From the NCBI GenBank assembly GCA_012523305.1, contig JAAYIV010000035.1, positions 1-64,000 on the forward strand: DNA of 64,000 nt, read 5' to 3'. Positions 36,465 to 45,422 of this stretch are shown in pieces. The stretch comes from Spirochaetales bacterium (GTDB taxonomy: Bacteria; Spirochaetota; Spirochaetia; Sphaerochaetales; Sphaerochaetaceae). The position numbers and the translations under genes were made by a program. The stretch's first letter is position 1; each line of letters begins with the position of its first letter. The notes beneath the pieces were generated by a model. It searched no databases, was not told the DNA's origin, and saw only the letters and a program-made list of their open reading frames with translations.

Positions 36465-37754
36465 ATGAATGAAGAAGCTGTAAAACTTGAACAAATTCTC
36501 AAACCGACACCATTTTATGAAGTTTTGTCAGTCTTTGGCCGGGCTGTCTATTTCCCGCAAGGGATAGTCGCCCAAAGTCTGCAGGCAGCGAAAGGCTCTT
36601 ACGCAGGTAATGCTACCGCGGGGGTCGCTTTGGAACACGGACATCATATGATCTTGTCTTGCATCAAAGAAGCTCTGCCGACTTTGGATGTGGACCGATC
36701 GGTATCCTATGCTCCAACGGCCGGAGTACTTGAACTACGGGCTGCATGGCGCGATGCTCTTGTTGAGAAGAATCCGTTGCTTGCACATAAGACTTTCACG
36801 TTACCGATCGTAACTGCGGGACTTACCCATGCACTATCATTAGCTTCGGATATGTTTGTAGATCCTGGTGACAGAATGGTGATTTTCCAACCGTCTTGGG
36901 ACAACTATGAGTTGATTTTCGGAGTGCAACACAGGGCAAACATTACCGGTTGCCCGATGTTTGAAGATGGTCGATTGGCTGTAAACGCACTGTATGAAAT
37001 GATAATGCATTGTCCTGAAAACAAAATTATCGTATTGCTGAACTTCCCCAATAATCCAACCGGTTATACTCCTACGGTTGAAGAAATGGGAAAATTGGTC
37101 GATGCATTGGTAGCATGTGCCGATGAAGGCAAGCGACTGGTAGTGATTACCGATGATGCTTATTTTGGGCTTTTTCACACTCCTGAGGCAGCTAAATTTT
37201 CGATATTCCAAGATCTTTGTGACGCTCACGAGCGAATCATCGCTGTTAAATGTGATGCAGCGACCAAAGAAGCTATGGTTTGGGGTTTTAGAATAGGGTT
37301 TATCACCTATGGGAATAAAGAGATGTCGTCTCAAGTGATGAATGCTATGATCCAAAAAACTATGGGGATAATCAGGGCCACCGTATCGAGCAGTTCTCAT
37401 GTTGGACAGAACCTTTTGCTTGAAGCGTTGCGCGATGGTAGATTCAAGACCGAAACAGCTGCCGTAGCAGCAGAGATGGCTGAGCGCCGAGATAGGGTGA
37501 GGATTGCTTTGAAAGGGCATAGAAGCGATGAAGACTTATTACGTCCACTTCCTTTCAATTCAGGATATTTTTTCTCACTTGTTTGTAAAGGCAATCCCGA
37601 AGAGTTGCGACAATATCTGTTAGAAAATCATGGCATCGGTACCATATCGTTGGAAGGCCGATATCTACGAATCGCTTACTCTGGCGTTGATCGTGAAGTT
37701 ATCGGGTCTGTCATCGATACGGTGTATCGTGGAGCTCGCTTATTGTGGAAATAA
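36465..37754 (+). CDS. PLP-dependent aminotransferase, class I/II
   Basis: A 429-residue fold-type I aminotransferase. The PLP-binding lysine is likely in DAATKEAMVWGFRIGF, with NFPNNPTGY and DDAYFGLF as the usual cofactor contacts. The GHHMILSCIKEAL...SYAPTAGVLELRAAWRD opening resembles clostridial and Thermotoga aminotransferases annotated as aspartate or aromatic amino acid enzymes; the amino donor cannot be settled from sequence. AAAGGAGGAG precedes the ATG. Its last ten bases overlap the ModE-like regulator, so the regulator is made by coupling. Confidence 0.85.
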   Translation: MNEEAVKLEQILKPTPFYEVLSVFGRAVYFPQGIVAQSLQAAKGSYAGNATAGVALEHGHHMILSCIKEALPTLDVDRSVSYAPTAGVLELRAAWRDALVEKNPLLAHKTFTLPIVTAGLTHALSLASDMFVDPGDRMVIFQPSWDNYELIFGVQHRANITGCPMFEDGRLAVNALYEMIMHCPENKIIVLLNFPNNPTGYTPTVEEMGKLVDALVACADEGKRLVVITDDAYFGLFHTPEAAKFSIFQDLCDAHERIIAVKCDAATKEAMVWGFRIGFITYGNKEMSSQVMNAMIQKTMGIIRATVSSSSHVGQNLLLEALRDGRFKTETAAVAAEMAERRDRVRIALKGHRSDEDLLRPLPFNSGYFFSLVCKGNPEELRQYLLENHGIGTISLEGRYLRIAYSGVDREVIGSVIDTVYRGARLLWK

Positions 37755-38155
37755 AATCAAAACTGTATCTTGTTGATGAAGAAGGCAACAAGTTTATGGG
37801 AATCGGTGTCCTTTGGCTACTCAAGAGCGTCACGACCGAAGGTTCTCTTAGATCTGCTGCCAAAAACTTGGGAATGTCATATACCAAAGCGTACCAAATG
37901 GTAGGTAACTTGGAAAAACGATTGGGTTGCCAAGTTGTTGATCGACGTAAAGGCGGGTCATTGCATGAAGGTTCCAGCCTTACGGAATTCGGAAAAGAAT
38001 TCGTCAACTTGTACGATGTATTTCAACAAGATGCAAAAGATCGACTGGCAGAGCCCTTTGATCAATTTGCTGTAAAATTACAAATATTGATGAAACGATA
38101 TGATATGGAGGATCGGCATGGAACAAAAAATAGATGCTCAGAAAAAGAAATATGA
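37745..38155 (+). CDS. ModE/LysR-type winged-helix regulator
   Basis: A 136-residue DNA-binding protein. LLKSVTTEGSLRSAAKNLGMSYTKAYQMVGNLEKRLG is the winged helix-turn-helix shared by ModE N-terminal and LysR-type regulators, and the following wing (VVDRRKGGSLHEGSSLTEFGKEFV) is the ModE-type form. No molybdate-binding MOP domain or LysR effector domain follows, so it is a stand-alone DNA-binding protein. The start is a GTG inside the aminotransferase gene, with GTGGAG upstream. Its end overlaps the phosphofructokinase start by 38 bases. A link to the nearby XDH-like genes is possible but only by proximity. Confidence 0.75.
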   Translation: MEIKSKLYLVDEEGNKFMGIGVLWLLKSVTTEGSLRSAAKNLGMSYTKAYQMVGNLEKRLGCQVVDRRKGGSLHEGSSLTEFGKEFVNLYDVFQQDAKDRLAEPFDQFAVKLQILMKRYDMEDRHGTKNRCSEKEI

Positions 38156-39464
38156 TTTTACGATTGCACATCTCGGGGATCCTAAGATTTCTTCTCCGAT
38201 CAAGATGTCTATCGATGCGGACGATGGCCTCGCGGATTATGTTGATGATCATCAGCGCATATACTACGGGATCGACGCTATCATCAATGATGATGGTGAA
38301 GAGGTCCCTCAATACCATGATACGGTTGAAGTTGCCGGTCCCCGAGAGAAGATTTATTTCAATCCTGCACATGTTCATGCGGCGATCGCCACATGCGGGG
38401 GCATATGCCCTGGATTGAATAATGTAATCAGGGCGGTAGTACGATGTTTCTGGTACCGGTACAATGTCAGGAGAATTTCTGGGATTAGGTTTGGTTATCG
38501 GGGACTGCTAAGAGAATCTCCATATCCGTTGATAGCTTTGGATCCCGATGTTGTTGATGAAATTCAAGAGAAAGGCGGAACAATTCTCGGCAGTTCTCGT
38601 GGTGGCGGGGACAAGGTTGAGGAAATCGTAGATTCATTGGAACGATTGAATGTAAATGTGTTAATAACGATTGGCGGCGATGGTACTTTACGAGGAGCAT
38701 GGGAAATCGGTGAGGAAATCCGCAAGAGAAATTTAAAAATCGCTGTTATCGGAGTTCCCAAAACAATCGATAATGATCTTTCTTTCATACAAGTTTCGTT
38801 CGGGTTCGACACTGCAGTAACAATGGCTGTCCCATCTGTCCGTGGAGCTCATAATGAAGCCAAAGGTTCGATAAATGGCATTGGTTTGGTGAAGGTCATG
38901 GGTAGAGAATCAGGTTTTATTGCTGCGCATACCGCGTTGGCACAAAGCGATGTCAACTTTTGTTTGATTCCTGAAAATCCATTTGATCTTGATGGTCCCA
39001 ATGGCTTGCTATCACACCTGAAGAAGAGAATTCTTGATAGGGGGCATGCGATAATTCTCGTAGCTGAAGGTGCTGGTCAACATCTGATACACAACACCGG
39101 AGAGAAAGATCCCTCGGGAAATAAAAAGTTCAACGATATCGGAGTGTTTTTGAAAGATGAAATCAGCAAGTTCTTTAAAAAGGAAGGAATCGAAGTAAAT
39201 ATGAAATATATCGATCCTTCCTATATCATAAGAAGTGCGGCTGCGAATTCAAATGATTCAATCTATTGTTCCAGACTTGGTGCTCATGCTGTTCATGCAG
39301 CGATGTCTGGGAAAACCCAAGCACTCATTTCCCTTGTAAACAATCGTTTCGTTCATATTCCTATAAAGGTTGCGGTTGCCGAACGAAATCATGTGGATGT
39401 TGAAGGAATTTTGTGGAGAGATGTGCTTGAAAATACCCGACAGCCGGCTTCGATGAAAAATTAA
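38118..39464 (+). CDS. 6-phosphofructokinase (448-residue, spirochaete second type)
   Basis: Phosphorylates fructose 6-phosphate in glycolysis. Blocks present are ATCGGICPGLNNVIR, IGGDGTLRGAWEI, the catalytic PKTIDND and GRESGFIA. The donor-deciding residues conflict: GGDGT has the glycine typical of ATP enzymes (GGDDS in PPi enzymes), but PKTIDND has the lysine typical of PPi enzymes. This mix is known in trypanosome and plant ATP-dependent enzymes and in the ~450-residue spirochaete paralogues (Borrelia BB0727 type). I favour ATP, without certainty. ATGGAGG sits before the ATG at 38118, which I prefer to the upstream ATG at 38100. An intrinsic terminator follows at 39640-39677. Confidence 0.88.
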   Translation: MEQKIDAQKKKYDFTIAHLGDPKISSPIKMSIDADDGLADYVDDHQRIYYGIDAIINDDGEEVPQYHDTVEVAGPREKIYFNPAHVHAAIATCGGICPGLNNVIRAVVRCFWYRYNVRRISGIRFGYRGLLRESPYPLIALDPDVVDEIQEKGGTILGSSRGGGDKVEEIVDSLERLNVNVLITIGGDGTLRGAWEIGEEIRKRNLKIAVIGVPKTIDNDLSFIQVSFGFDTAVTMAVPSVRGAHNEAKGSINGIGLVKVMGRESGFIAAHTALAQSDVNFCLIPENPFDLDGPNGLLSHLKKRILDRGHAIILVAEGAGQHLIHNTGEKDPSGNKKFNDIGVFLKDEISKFFKKEGIEVNMKYIDPSYIIRSAAANSNDSIYCSRLGAHAVHAAMSGKTQALISLVNNRFVHIPIKVAVAERNHVDVEGILWRDVLENTRQPASMKN

Positions 39465-39639
39465 CTCGATTTTACAGACCAAATTGTACCATTTCGGTAA
39501 AAATTGGAAAAAGTTGAAAAACACTCTTGAATTTTTTTTCATTAATCTGTATGTTCGTTGCGAAAGGAAAAGTGAACGGTACGTCACTTCCGAGTGTAAG
39601 GACCCCGTTTTACTTGCTTTTCATAACCTCCTTTTTGTT

Positions 39640-39677
39640 CCCCCTGGGTTTAACCTCCTTTTCCCCAGGGGGTTTTT
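39640..39677 (+). terminator. Terminator of the ligA-pfk unit
   Basis: Perfect 9-bp stem CCCCCTGGG (39640-39648) with CCCAGGGGG (39664-39672), then TTTTT. It lies ~175 bases past the pfk stop. The stretch before it holds one inverted repeat, AAGTGA...TCACTT (39570-39589), and no gene. Confidence 0.85.
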
Positions 39678-39726
39678 CTTTTTTAAAATAATGTGTATAC
39701 CGTCGATGGCGAAAGGAAGAGCCTAG

Positions 39727-40557
39727 ATGAATACTACATGTAACCTTATTGATCGTTTGGATGCCGCCATCGAAGTAGCACGGCTAGTGGGAACAAAACT
39801 TGAAGCGGCAGATTTATCACGTCGAGATGAAAACATTAAAGGACATAACGATATAGTTACCATCTATGACAAACTAGCAGAACACACCATTATCACCAGC
39901 CTACATGAAAAATTCCCTGATGATACTTTTTTTGGAGAGGAAGGCGGATCAGTAGAATTCGAACAGCACGACGAGAAGCTTTCATCCGGGCGATGGATTA
40001 TTGATCCGATCGACGGGACAGCCAATTTTACCAGAGGAATCAAAGAATATGCTGTGAGCATAGCATTTGAATTCGAGAAGAATTCTCCCGTGTTAGGTGT
40101 GGTCTATGCACCGAAACGGAATGAATTGTTTACCGCTGTTAAAGGACAAGGAGCTTTTCTTAATAACAACAAAATTCAAGTTTCAGATATTTCTGATCCT
40201 GCGCATGCAATGACGATATTTGCTTTTCCTTTTAGAAGGCATGATCTCTATGCTTCATTTTTACAGTATCTTCATCAAATTTTCCAGCAAACACATGATT
40301 TGCGTGATTTCGGATCCGCTGCCCTGCATTTGTGTTTTGTCGCGAGCGGGAAAGCAGAAGCTTTCGTGGAATATGCTCTCGGTTATTATGATATTGCCGC
40401 CGGCATGGTCATACTGCAAGAGGCTGGAGGATCCATTTCATCGTATGACCCATCGATACCTGTTGCTGAGAAATGCGATGTCATAGCAACCAATTCCCTA
40501 TTGCATGATTGGTATGTATCTACCGTGAGGAATAACTTACTGATCGCGCATTCCTAA
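39727..40557 (+). CDS. Inositol monophosphatase family protein
   Basis: Magnesium-dependent phosphatase of the SuhB/CysQ/FBPase-like superfamily, 276 residues. GEEGG (Glu ligand), motif A WIIDPIDGTANFTRG (Asp ligands) and motif B YYDIAAGMVILQEAGG are intact. Substrate could be inositol phosphate, a nucleotide 3'-phosphate or a sugar phosphate; the sequence does not decide. AAGGAAG precedes the ATG. Its last four bases overlap the 3' end of the convergent pgi gene. Confidence 0.85.
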   Translation: MNTTCNLIDRLDAAIEVARLVGTKLEAADLSRRDENIKGHNDIVTIYDKLAEHTIITSLHEKFPDDTFFGEEGGSVEFEQHDEKLSSGRWIIDPIDGTANFTRGIKEYAVSIAFEFEKNSPVLGVVYAPKRNELFTAVKGQGAFLNNNKIQVSDISDPAHAMTIFAFPFRRHDLYASFLQYLHQIFQQTHDLRDFGSAALHLCFVASGKAEAFVEYALGYYDIAAGMVILQEAGGSISSYDPSIPVAEKCDVIATNSLLHDWYVSTVRNNLLIAHS

Positions 40558-42137
40558 GAAAGCATGCGGATGAACGCTTTAAGAGCTTCGTCAGATTCTC
40601 CGCCTGCAAGTACTTTATTAGCCAATACTTTGCCTAGTTGGACACCCTCTTGATCAAATGAATTCAGATTCCATAAGAATCCTTGGAACATCACTTTGTT
40701 TTCATAATGGGCAAGCAGAGCTCCCAATGTCTCAGGTTCGAGTCTGTTCGCCCAGAGCAAACTAGAGTATCTGTTTCCCAAAAATCGTTTGTTTGCATTT
40801 TCATGGTCTCTTCCGCATGCGAATGCAACTATCTGGGCGATGAGGTTGGCAACGAGCTTTTTCTGGCTTGTGGAACCATCTGTTTCCACATCATTCAACC
40901 GTTGTGATTTGATAAATCCGATGAATTGTAAGGGAATGGTATCAGTACCTTGGTGCAACAGTTGATAGAAAGAATGTTGGCCATTGGTTCCAGGTTCGCC
41001 AAAGATTACCGGTCCCGTACCATAATCCACTGGCTTGCCGAAACGATTCACCTGTTTGCCGTTGCTTTCCATGTCGAGTTGTTGCAGATGGGCTGGGAAC
41101 CGTGAAAGGGCTTGTGAATAAGGAAGGACTGCGGTACTGGGCAGATGCAATACATTACGCAAATACACCCCTATCAGAGCGTCCATCATTGCAGCATTGT
41201 TCAATACATCTGGTTGTAAGGCATGCAAATCAGCATCATGTGCCCCTGCTAGAAAACGTTTGAATATATCGAATCCATACGCCAGGGAGAGCACCACGCC
41301 CCCGACAGCGCTCGTCGATGAATAACGGCCTCCGATGTAATCATCAATGAAAAATGCATCAAGAACATTCGATGAAGACGCTAGCGGGCTTGTCTTACTA
41401 GTTACTGCAACGATGTGTTTGGCTGCGACCAACCCTTTGATCTGTTTCGCATTCATCGCTTTTATTACGAATTCTTGATTGGTTAAGGTCTCTTGAGTTG
41501 TTCCGCTTTTTGATACGATGATGAATAGGGTTGACTCAAAATCGAGATCTTCCAATATCTCAGTAGGATCGTCAGGATCTACGTTAGAAATAAAACGGGC
41601 TTCCAAGATATCTGTACTTAATTCTACACAGTATCCTTTCAGTGCCAGGTAGAGAGCTCGAGGCCCCAAATCGCTTCCGCCTATGCCTATTTGAACCACT
41701 TTTGTGATATTCTTTCCAGTCGAACCTTTAATCTTGCCATTTCGTACAGCAGCTGAAAATGCTTCTATACGTGCTAGTTGTTCATGATAGAAGGCCCCTT
41801 TTTCTTCTCCGTCTGCATAAATAAGTTGATGGTTTCCCAACAGTTTTCCACGGGTAAGGTGATGTAATACCAGTCTCTGTTCACCGATATTCATTATTTC
41901 ACCGCTTATAAGAGCCGTATACTTTTCTATCAGTTGTTGTTCTTGTGCCAATTCGACAAATGTTTCGATGTGAGAATCGTCGATCGGCATGGCACCATAG
42001 TTATATGTAAGACCTCCACCCGCACTAATCGCAGCATGTGATATCCGAGAAGCCGTAAGCTTCGATTTCACATCAAAAGGAGTAAGTTTTGCTAATGCTT
42101 TGAAGGCTTTTGTTCCGTTGAGATTACTATAATTCAT
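40554..42137 (-). CDS. pgi: Glucose-6-phosphate isomerase
   Basis: Interconverts glucose 6-phosphate and fructose 6-phosphate. The 527-residue SIS-fold enzyme has the IGIGGSDLGPRALYLAL block, the phosphate-binding SKSGTTQETLTNQ, GGRYSSTSAVGG, and the catalytic EPGTNGQHSFYQLLHQG. Length fits the eukaryote/E. coli-like form (549). AAGGAGCTG precedes the ATG and a good promoter lies in the gap behind argR. Together with the nearby phosphofructokinase it covers two consecutive glycolytic steps. Confidence 0.95.
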   Translation of the reverse strand: MNYSNLNGTKAFKALAKLTPFDVKSKLTASRISHAAISAGGGLTYNYGAMPIDDSHIETFVELAQEQQLIEKYTALISGEIMNIGEQRLVLHHLTRGKLLGNHQLIYADGEEKGAFYHEQLARIEAFSAAVRNGKIKGSTGKNITKVVQIGIGGSDLGPRALYLALKGYCVELSTDILEARFISNVDPDDPTEILEDLDFESTLFIIVSKSGTTQETLTNQEFVIKAMNAKQIKGLVAAKHIVAVTSKTSPLASSSNVLDAFFIDDYIGGRYSSTSAVGGVVLSLAYGFDIFKRFLAGAHDADLHALQPDVLNNAAMMDALIGVYLRNVLHLPSTAVLPYSQALSRFPAHLQQLDMESNGKQVNRFGKPVDYGTGPVIFGEPGTNGQHSFYQLLHQGTDTIPLQFIGFIKSQRLNDVETDGSTSQKKLVANLIAQIVAFACGRDHENANKRFLGNRYSSLLWANRLEPETLGALLAHYENKVMFQGFLWNLNSFDQEGVQLGKVLANKVLAGGESDEALKAFIRMLS

Positions 42138-42172
42138 GTTGGCAGCTCCTTCTCGATTCTCTTGCTAAGAGC

Positions 42173-42201
42173 ATAGTACCCTACTGTCATCGGGTCGACA
42201 A
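42173..42201 (-). promoter_or_regulatory. pgi promoter
   Basis: Minus strand: TTGTCG (42201-42196), 17 bases, TACTAT (42178-42173), ~35 bases ahead of the ATG. It falls in the 91-base gap after argR, so pgi can be transcribed on its own. Confidence 0.6.
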
Positions 42202-42228
42202 TGAGCAAGAAAGATAAAAATGGAATTG

Positions 42229-42699
42229 TTATGCTTCGATTTCTGGAATTCTTAGTTTAAAGCTCTCGAGCAGATCTTCTTTTGTCATTCCCTCTCTCAG
42301 GATCACGAAAATAGTGTCGTCTCCAGCCAATGTCCCCAATATTTCTGGCAAGCCAAGAATATCCAAGGCAAAAGCGACACTATTGGCATGACCCGCTCTC
42401 GTCTTGATTACACCAAAATTTCCGCTGAATTCAATTGAAAGAACTCCGCGTCGCACATCTTGAATATAACTTTTCTCAGATTCTGAAATCAGATCGTTTT
42501 CTGGCAATGAATAATAGTACCCGGACCAACCATCGGAGATCTTACCGACCTTTAACATTTTCAGATCTCTCGAGAGGGTTGCTTGGGTTACATTGAAGCC
42601 TTCTTTGGATAATAGTTCCAATAGCATGTCCTGATTATCAATCCTATTGTTTTTGATCAAATCTTTTACGACGGAAAGTCTGGTATGGCGCTCTTTCAT
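42229..42699 (-). CDS. argR: Arginine repressor
   Basis: Arginine-responsive transcription factor, 156 residues. The N-terminal winged helix contains TQATLSRDLKML, the family's recognition helix; the C-terminal oligomerisation and arginine-binding domain has GTLAGDDTIFVILR with the paired aspartates. GGAGA lies nine bases before the ATG. Two palindromes over its promoter resemble ARG boxes and suggest self-repression. No arginine biosynthetic or catabolic genes are in the window. Confidence 0.93.
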   Translation of the reverse strand: MKERHTRLSVVKDLIKNNRIDNQDMLLELLSKEGFNVTQATLSRDLKMLKVGKISDGWSGYYYSLPENDLISESEKSYIQDVRRGVLSIEFSGNFGVIKTRAGHANSVAFALDILGLPEILGTLAGDDTIFVILREGMTKEDLLESFKLRIPEIEA

Positions 42700-42715
42700 G
42701 GCGTATCTCCAAAAC

Positions 42716-42751
42716 GAATAAATATTCTATCTGATTGTATGAATATACAAT
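42716..42751. promoter_or_regulatory. ARG-box-like operators upstream of argR
   Basis: GAATAAATATTC (42716-42727) fits the TGAAT-W4-ATTCA core of an ARG box with both outer bases changed. Eight bases away lies a perfect inverted repeat ATTGTAT-GAAT-ATACAAT (42734-42751). The first overlaps a plausible minus-strand -10 box (TAGAAT, 42729-42724). The remaining ~245 bases to lemA are AT-rich, with only a small hairpin at 42957-42978. Confidence 0.6.
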
Positions 42752-42996
42752 AGTTTGGTGTTGAATACAAGCTTTATGCATTGATTTCCAAACAGAACGT
42801 CGTATCCAAGAAGAAGATAGATCTTGATTTTCCCAGTTTGTAGCATATGCAAATACATATCAATTTTAGCTTTATGAATAAAGTAAAAGATACATATAGA
42901 TGTCATATTGTTCTAGACCTCGACAGTCTTTGAGTATATAGTATGCATTTAGATTGGATTGATTGTTTTTAGTCAATCTGAACGTGGGAGGTCAGT

Positions 42997-43545
42997 ATGG
43001 TGTGGTGGATTATTTTAGTAGTCGTTGTAGTGATTGGTCTTTATTTTGTTGGCGTTTACAACAAGTTGGTGCGGCTCAGGAACCAGAGTGAAGAATCTGA
43101 AGCAGCGATTGATGCTCATCTTAAAAAGCGCTATGACTTGATTCCAAATATTGTTGAAACGGTGAAAGGCTATGCGTCTCATGAAAAGGAAACGCTCACC
43201 GCAGTGATTGAAGCTAGGAATAAGGCGATGTCCGCGACGACACTAGCAGAGAAAAACGATGCTGCCAACGCGTTTAGTGCAACTCTAAAAACATTGTTTG
43301 CTTTGAGCGAAAGTTATCCTGATTTGAAAGCGAATCAAGGATTTTTGGATCTCCAATCGCAATTACAAAAGATCGAAAACGAATTGCTGAACGCACGCAA
43401 GTACTACAATGCAATCGTTAAAGATATGAATAACATGGTCCAGACCATACCCAGTTCGATTGTAGCTTCGATCACTCAATTCAAAAAACTTCCGTATCTT
43501 GAGATCGAAGAAGAAGCAAAAGCACAAGTAAAGGTGAAATTCTAA
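42997..43545 (+). CDS. lemA: LemA family protein
   Basis: A 182-residue membrane-anchored helical protein: one N-terminal transmembrane helix (~3-20), then RLRNQSEESEAAIDAHLKKRYDLIPNIVETVKGYASHE, the family core, and a helical bundle ending NNMVQTIPSSIVASI. LemA proteins have no settled biochemical role. The DUF2207 gene starts five bases after its stop, a pairing commonly seen with LemA, and the two probably work together. GGGAGG precedes the ATG. Confidence 0.9.
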   Translation: MVWWIILVVVVVIGLYFVGVYNKLVRLRNQSEESEAAIDAHLKKRYDLIPNIVETVKGYASHEKETLTAVIEARNKAMSATTLAEKNDAANAFSATLKTLFALSESYPDLKANQGFLDLQSQLQKIENELLNARKYYNAIVKDMNNMVQTIPSSIVASITQFKKLPYLEIEEEAKAQVKVKF

Positions 43546-43550
43546 CATTT

Positions 43551-45422
43551 ATGAAACGGATAATCCCTTTCATTTTCCTGTTGCTGTTTTTAGCAATTCC
43601 TCTTGTAGGAGCGGCAGATTCAGGGTATTCGATACGATCTTTTTCTTCTCAAATTGATGTTGCTTCGGATGGAACGTATCTTATCCATGAATCGATTTCG
43701 ATGGATTTTCACAAGGCGTTGCATGGGTTTTACCGAGTCATCCCCGTTGAATATCGATTCAATGATCCTGCACGGCAAGATATCAGGGTGCGGGTTTCAG
43801 GTATCAAGGCGAGCGAAAAATATCAGAGTTCCATCGAATCGGGATATCTGGTGCTCAAGGTGGGAGATCCTGACAGGACAGTTACAGGCAAGCAAGATTA
43901 TAGCATTTCATACCGCTATAACATCGGAAACGATAGGAATGAAGGGTATGATGCATTCTATTTCAATTTGATTGGCGAAGATTGGCAAGTACCGATAGAG
44001 ATCTATGAGTTTACGATTACGTTCCCTCATCCGATCAATGAAGAAAAAATTTGGTTTTATCGCGGATATTACGAATCAATTTCATCTGATGGAGTATGGT
44101 GGCAATTATCACAAGATAGACAAACGATTACCGGATATACCGATACATTGATGCCGGGTGAAGCTGTCACTTTACAAGTTGAGATGCCTGACGGGTATTT
44201 TGAACTGCAACCTGATTATCAAAAGATCGTCTCCAAGTTCAATTTTTGGGTGGCATTATGTGCCGTCTGCTTGGCCATTTTCCTGTGGATACGCTTCGGA
44301 AGAGATGAAGATTTGGTAGTAGTCACGCAGTTTGACCCGCCTGAAGGTATGTCACCGATGGATGTGGGATATATCATCGATGAAACATTGGATCCGCGAG
44401 ATATCACCTCCATGATTTTCTATTGGGCTGATAAAGGGAACCTGAGTATTATTGAAGACGACGGTAAATTTAGTTTTGTCCGGGGTAAAGATCCCGTCGG
44501 GGCTTCACCGTATGAGCAGCGATTATATAATGCTTTCTTCAAGAATGCTACGAACGGTGTGGTGAAAACTTCCGATCTTCAAGGTAAATTTTTTACCGAG
44601 TACCAAAAAATGGGCCCCTTGGTTTCAAGATACTACAGCGGTGCTCGAGCTCTTAGCAGTCCGAAATCACGAAACATCGCAGTATTAAGCGGTCTATTGA
44701 TTTTGATACCTGCATTGGGCTATGCGATAGCCCTTACGGCCAATGCCTTCGGACCGGCAACTTTTATCGCAGCTCTTTTTGCTATTGCAGTCGGTTTGTT
44801 ATTTGCTGTAATGACCCATCTGATCATGAGAATCTGGCATATCAGAAAACCGATCAGCAAGGTGTTATGGTTCATGGTCATGATTCTTATTGGGTTGATT
44901 GCCTGTGGAATATTGTCAATACCCGGATTGATAGCGTGGAATGATTATGATGTATCGATTATAGAAGCTGTCAAAGCGGTATTTACTATTGCTCCGATTA
45001 GTTTTTTTGCGATAATTACCCGTAAACGAAGTGAATTCGGGAAAAAATCTATAGAGGCTGTACTGGGATATAGAGAATTCATCGATAAAGTCGAAGTTGA
45101 TAAATTGAAGCGAATGATAGATGAAGATCCCGAGTACTATTATCACGTATTGTCGTATGCGATAGTCCTGGGATTAGAGAAAAAATGGGCTAAGAAATTC
45201 GACAACATCACCCTCGAACCTCCAAACTGGTACATGGGTAGGTATGATCTGTGGAATGCTATGTTTATTTCATCAATGTTATCACGTTGTAATACTGCAT
45301 TAGTGTCTTCGATGGTAACCATGCCAAAGTCGAGCCCCGGTGGACGGTTCGGCGGATCATCCTTTGGCGGCGGCGGATTCTCCGGCGGAGGGTTTGGTGG
45401 TGGGGGCGGAGGAGCCTGGTAA
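43551..45422 (+). CDS. DUF2207 membrane protein
   Basis: A 623-residue exported membrane protein of unknown function. A signal peptide covers ~1-22, followed by a large extracytoplasmic beta domain (SQIDVASDGTYLIHESISMDFH...GFYRVIPVEYRF). A transmembrane helix near 228-245, cytoplasmic domain, two helices near 380-440 and a pair near 445-490 follow. It ends with a glycine-rich tail (SSFGGGGFSGGGFGGGG then AW). It pairs with lemA. The glycine codons of the tail also appear to supply the ribosome binding site of the next gene, which starts inside its 3' end. Confidence 0.85.
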   Translation: MKRIIPFIFLLLFLAIPLVGAADSGYSIRSFSSQIDVASDGTYLIHESISMDFHKALHGFYRVIPVEYRFNDPARQDIRVRVSGIKASEKYQSSIESGYLVLKVGDPDRTVTGKQDYSISYRYNIGNDRNEGYDAFYFNLIGEDWQVPIEIYEFTITFPHPINEEKIWFYRGYYESISSDGVWWQLSQDRQTITGYTDTLMPGEAVTLQVEMPDGYFELQPDYQKIVSKFNFWVALCAVCLAIFLWIRFGRDEDLVVVTQFDPPEGMSPMDVGYIIDETLDPRDITSMIFYWADKGNLSIIEDDGKFSFVRGKDPVGASPYEQRLYNAFFKNATNGVVKTSDLQGKFFTEYQKMGPLVSRYYSGARALSSPKSRNIAVLSGLLILIPALGYAIALTANAFGPATFIAALFAIAVGLLFAVMTHLIMRIWHIRKPISKVLWFMVMILIGLIACGILSIPGLIAWNDYDVSIIEAVKAVFTIAPISFFAIITRKRSEFGKKSIEAVLGYREFIDKVEVDKLKRMIDEDPEYYYHVLSYAIVLGLEKKWAKKFDNITLEPPNWYMGRYDLWNAMFISSMLSRCNTALVSSMVTMPKSSPGGRFGGSSFGGGGFSGGGFGGGGGGAW

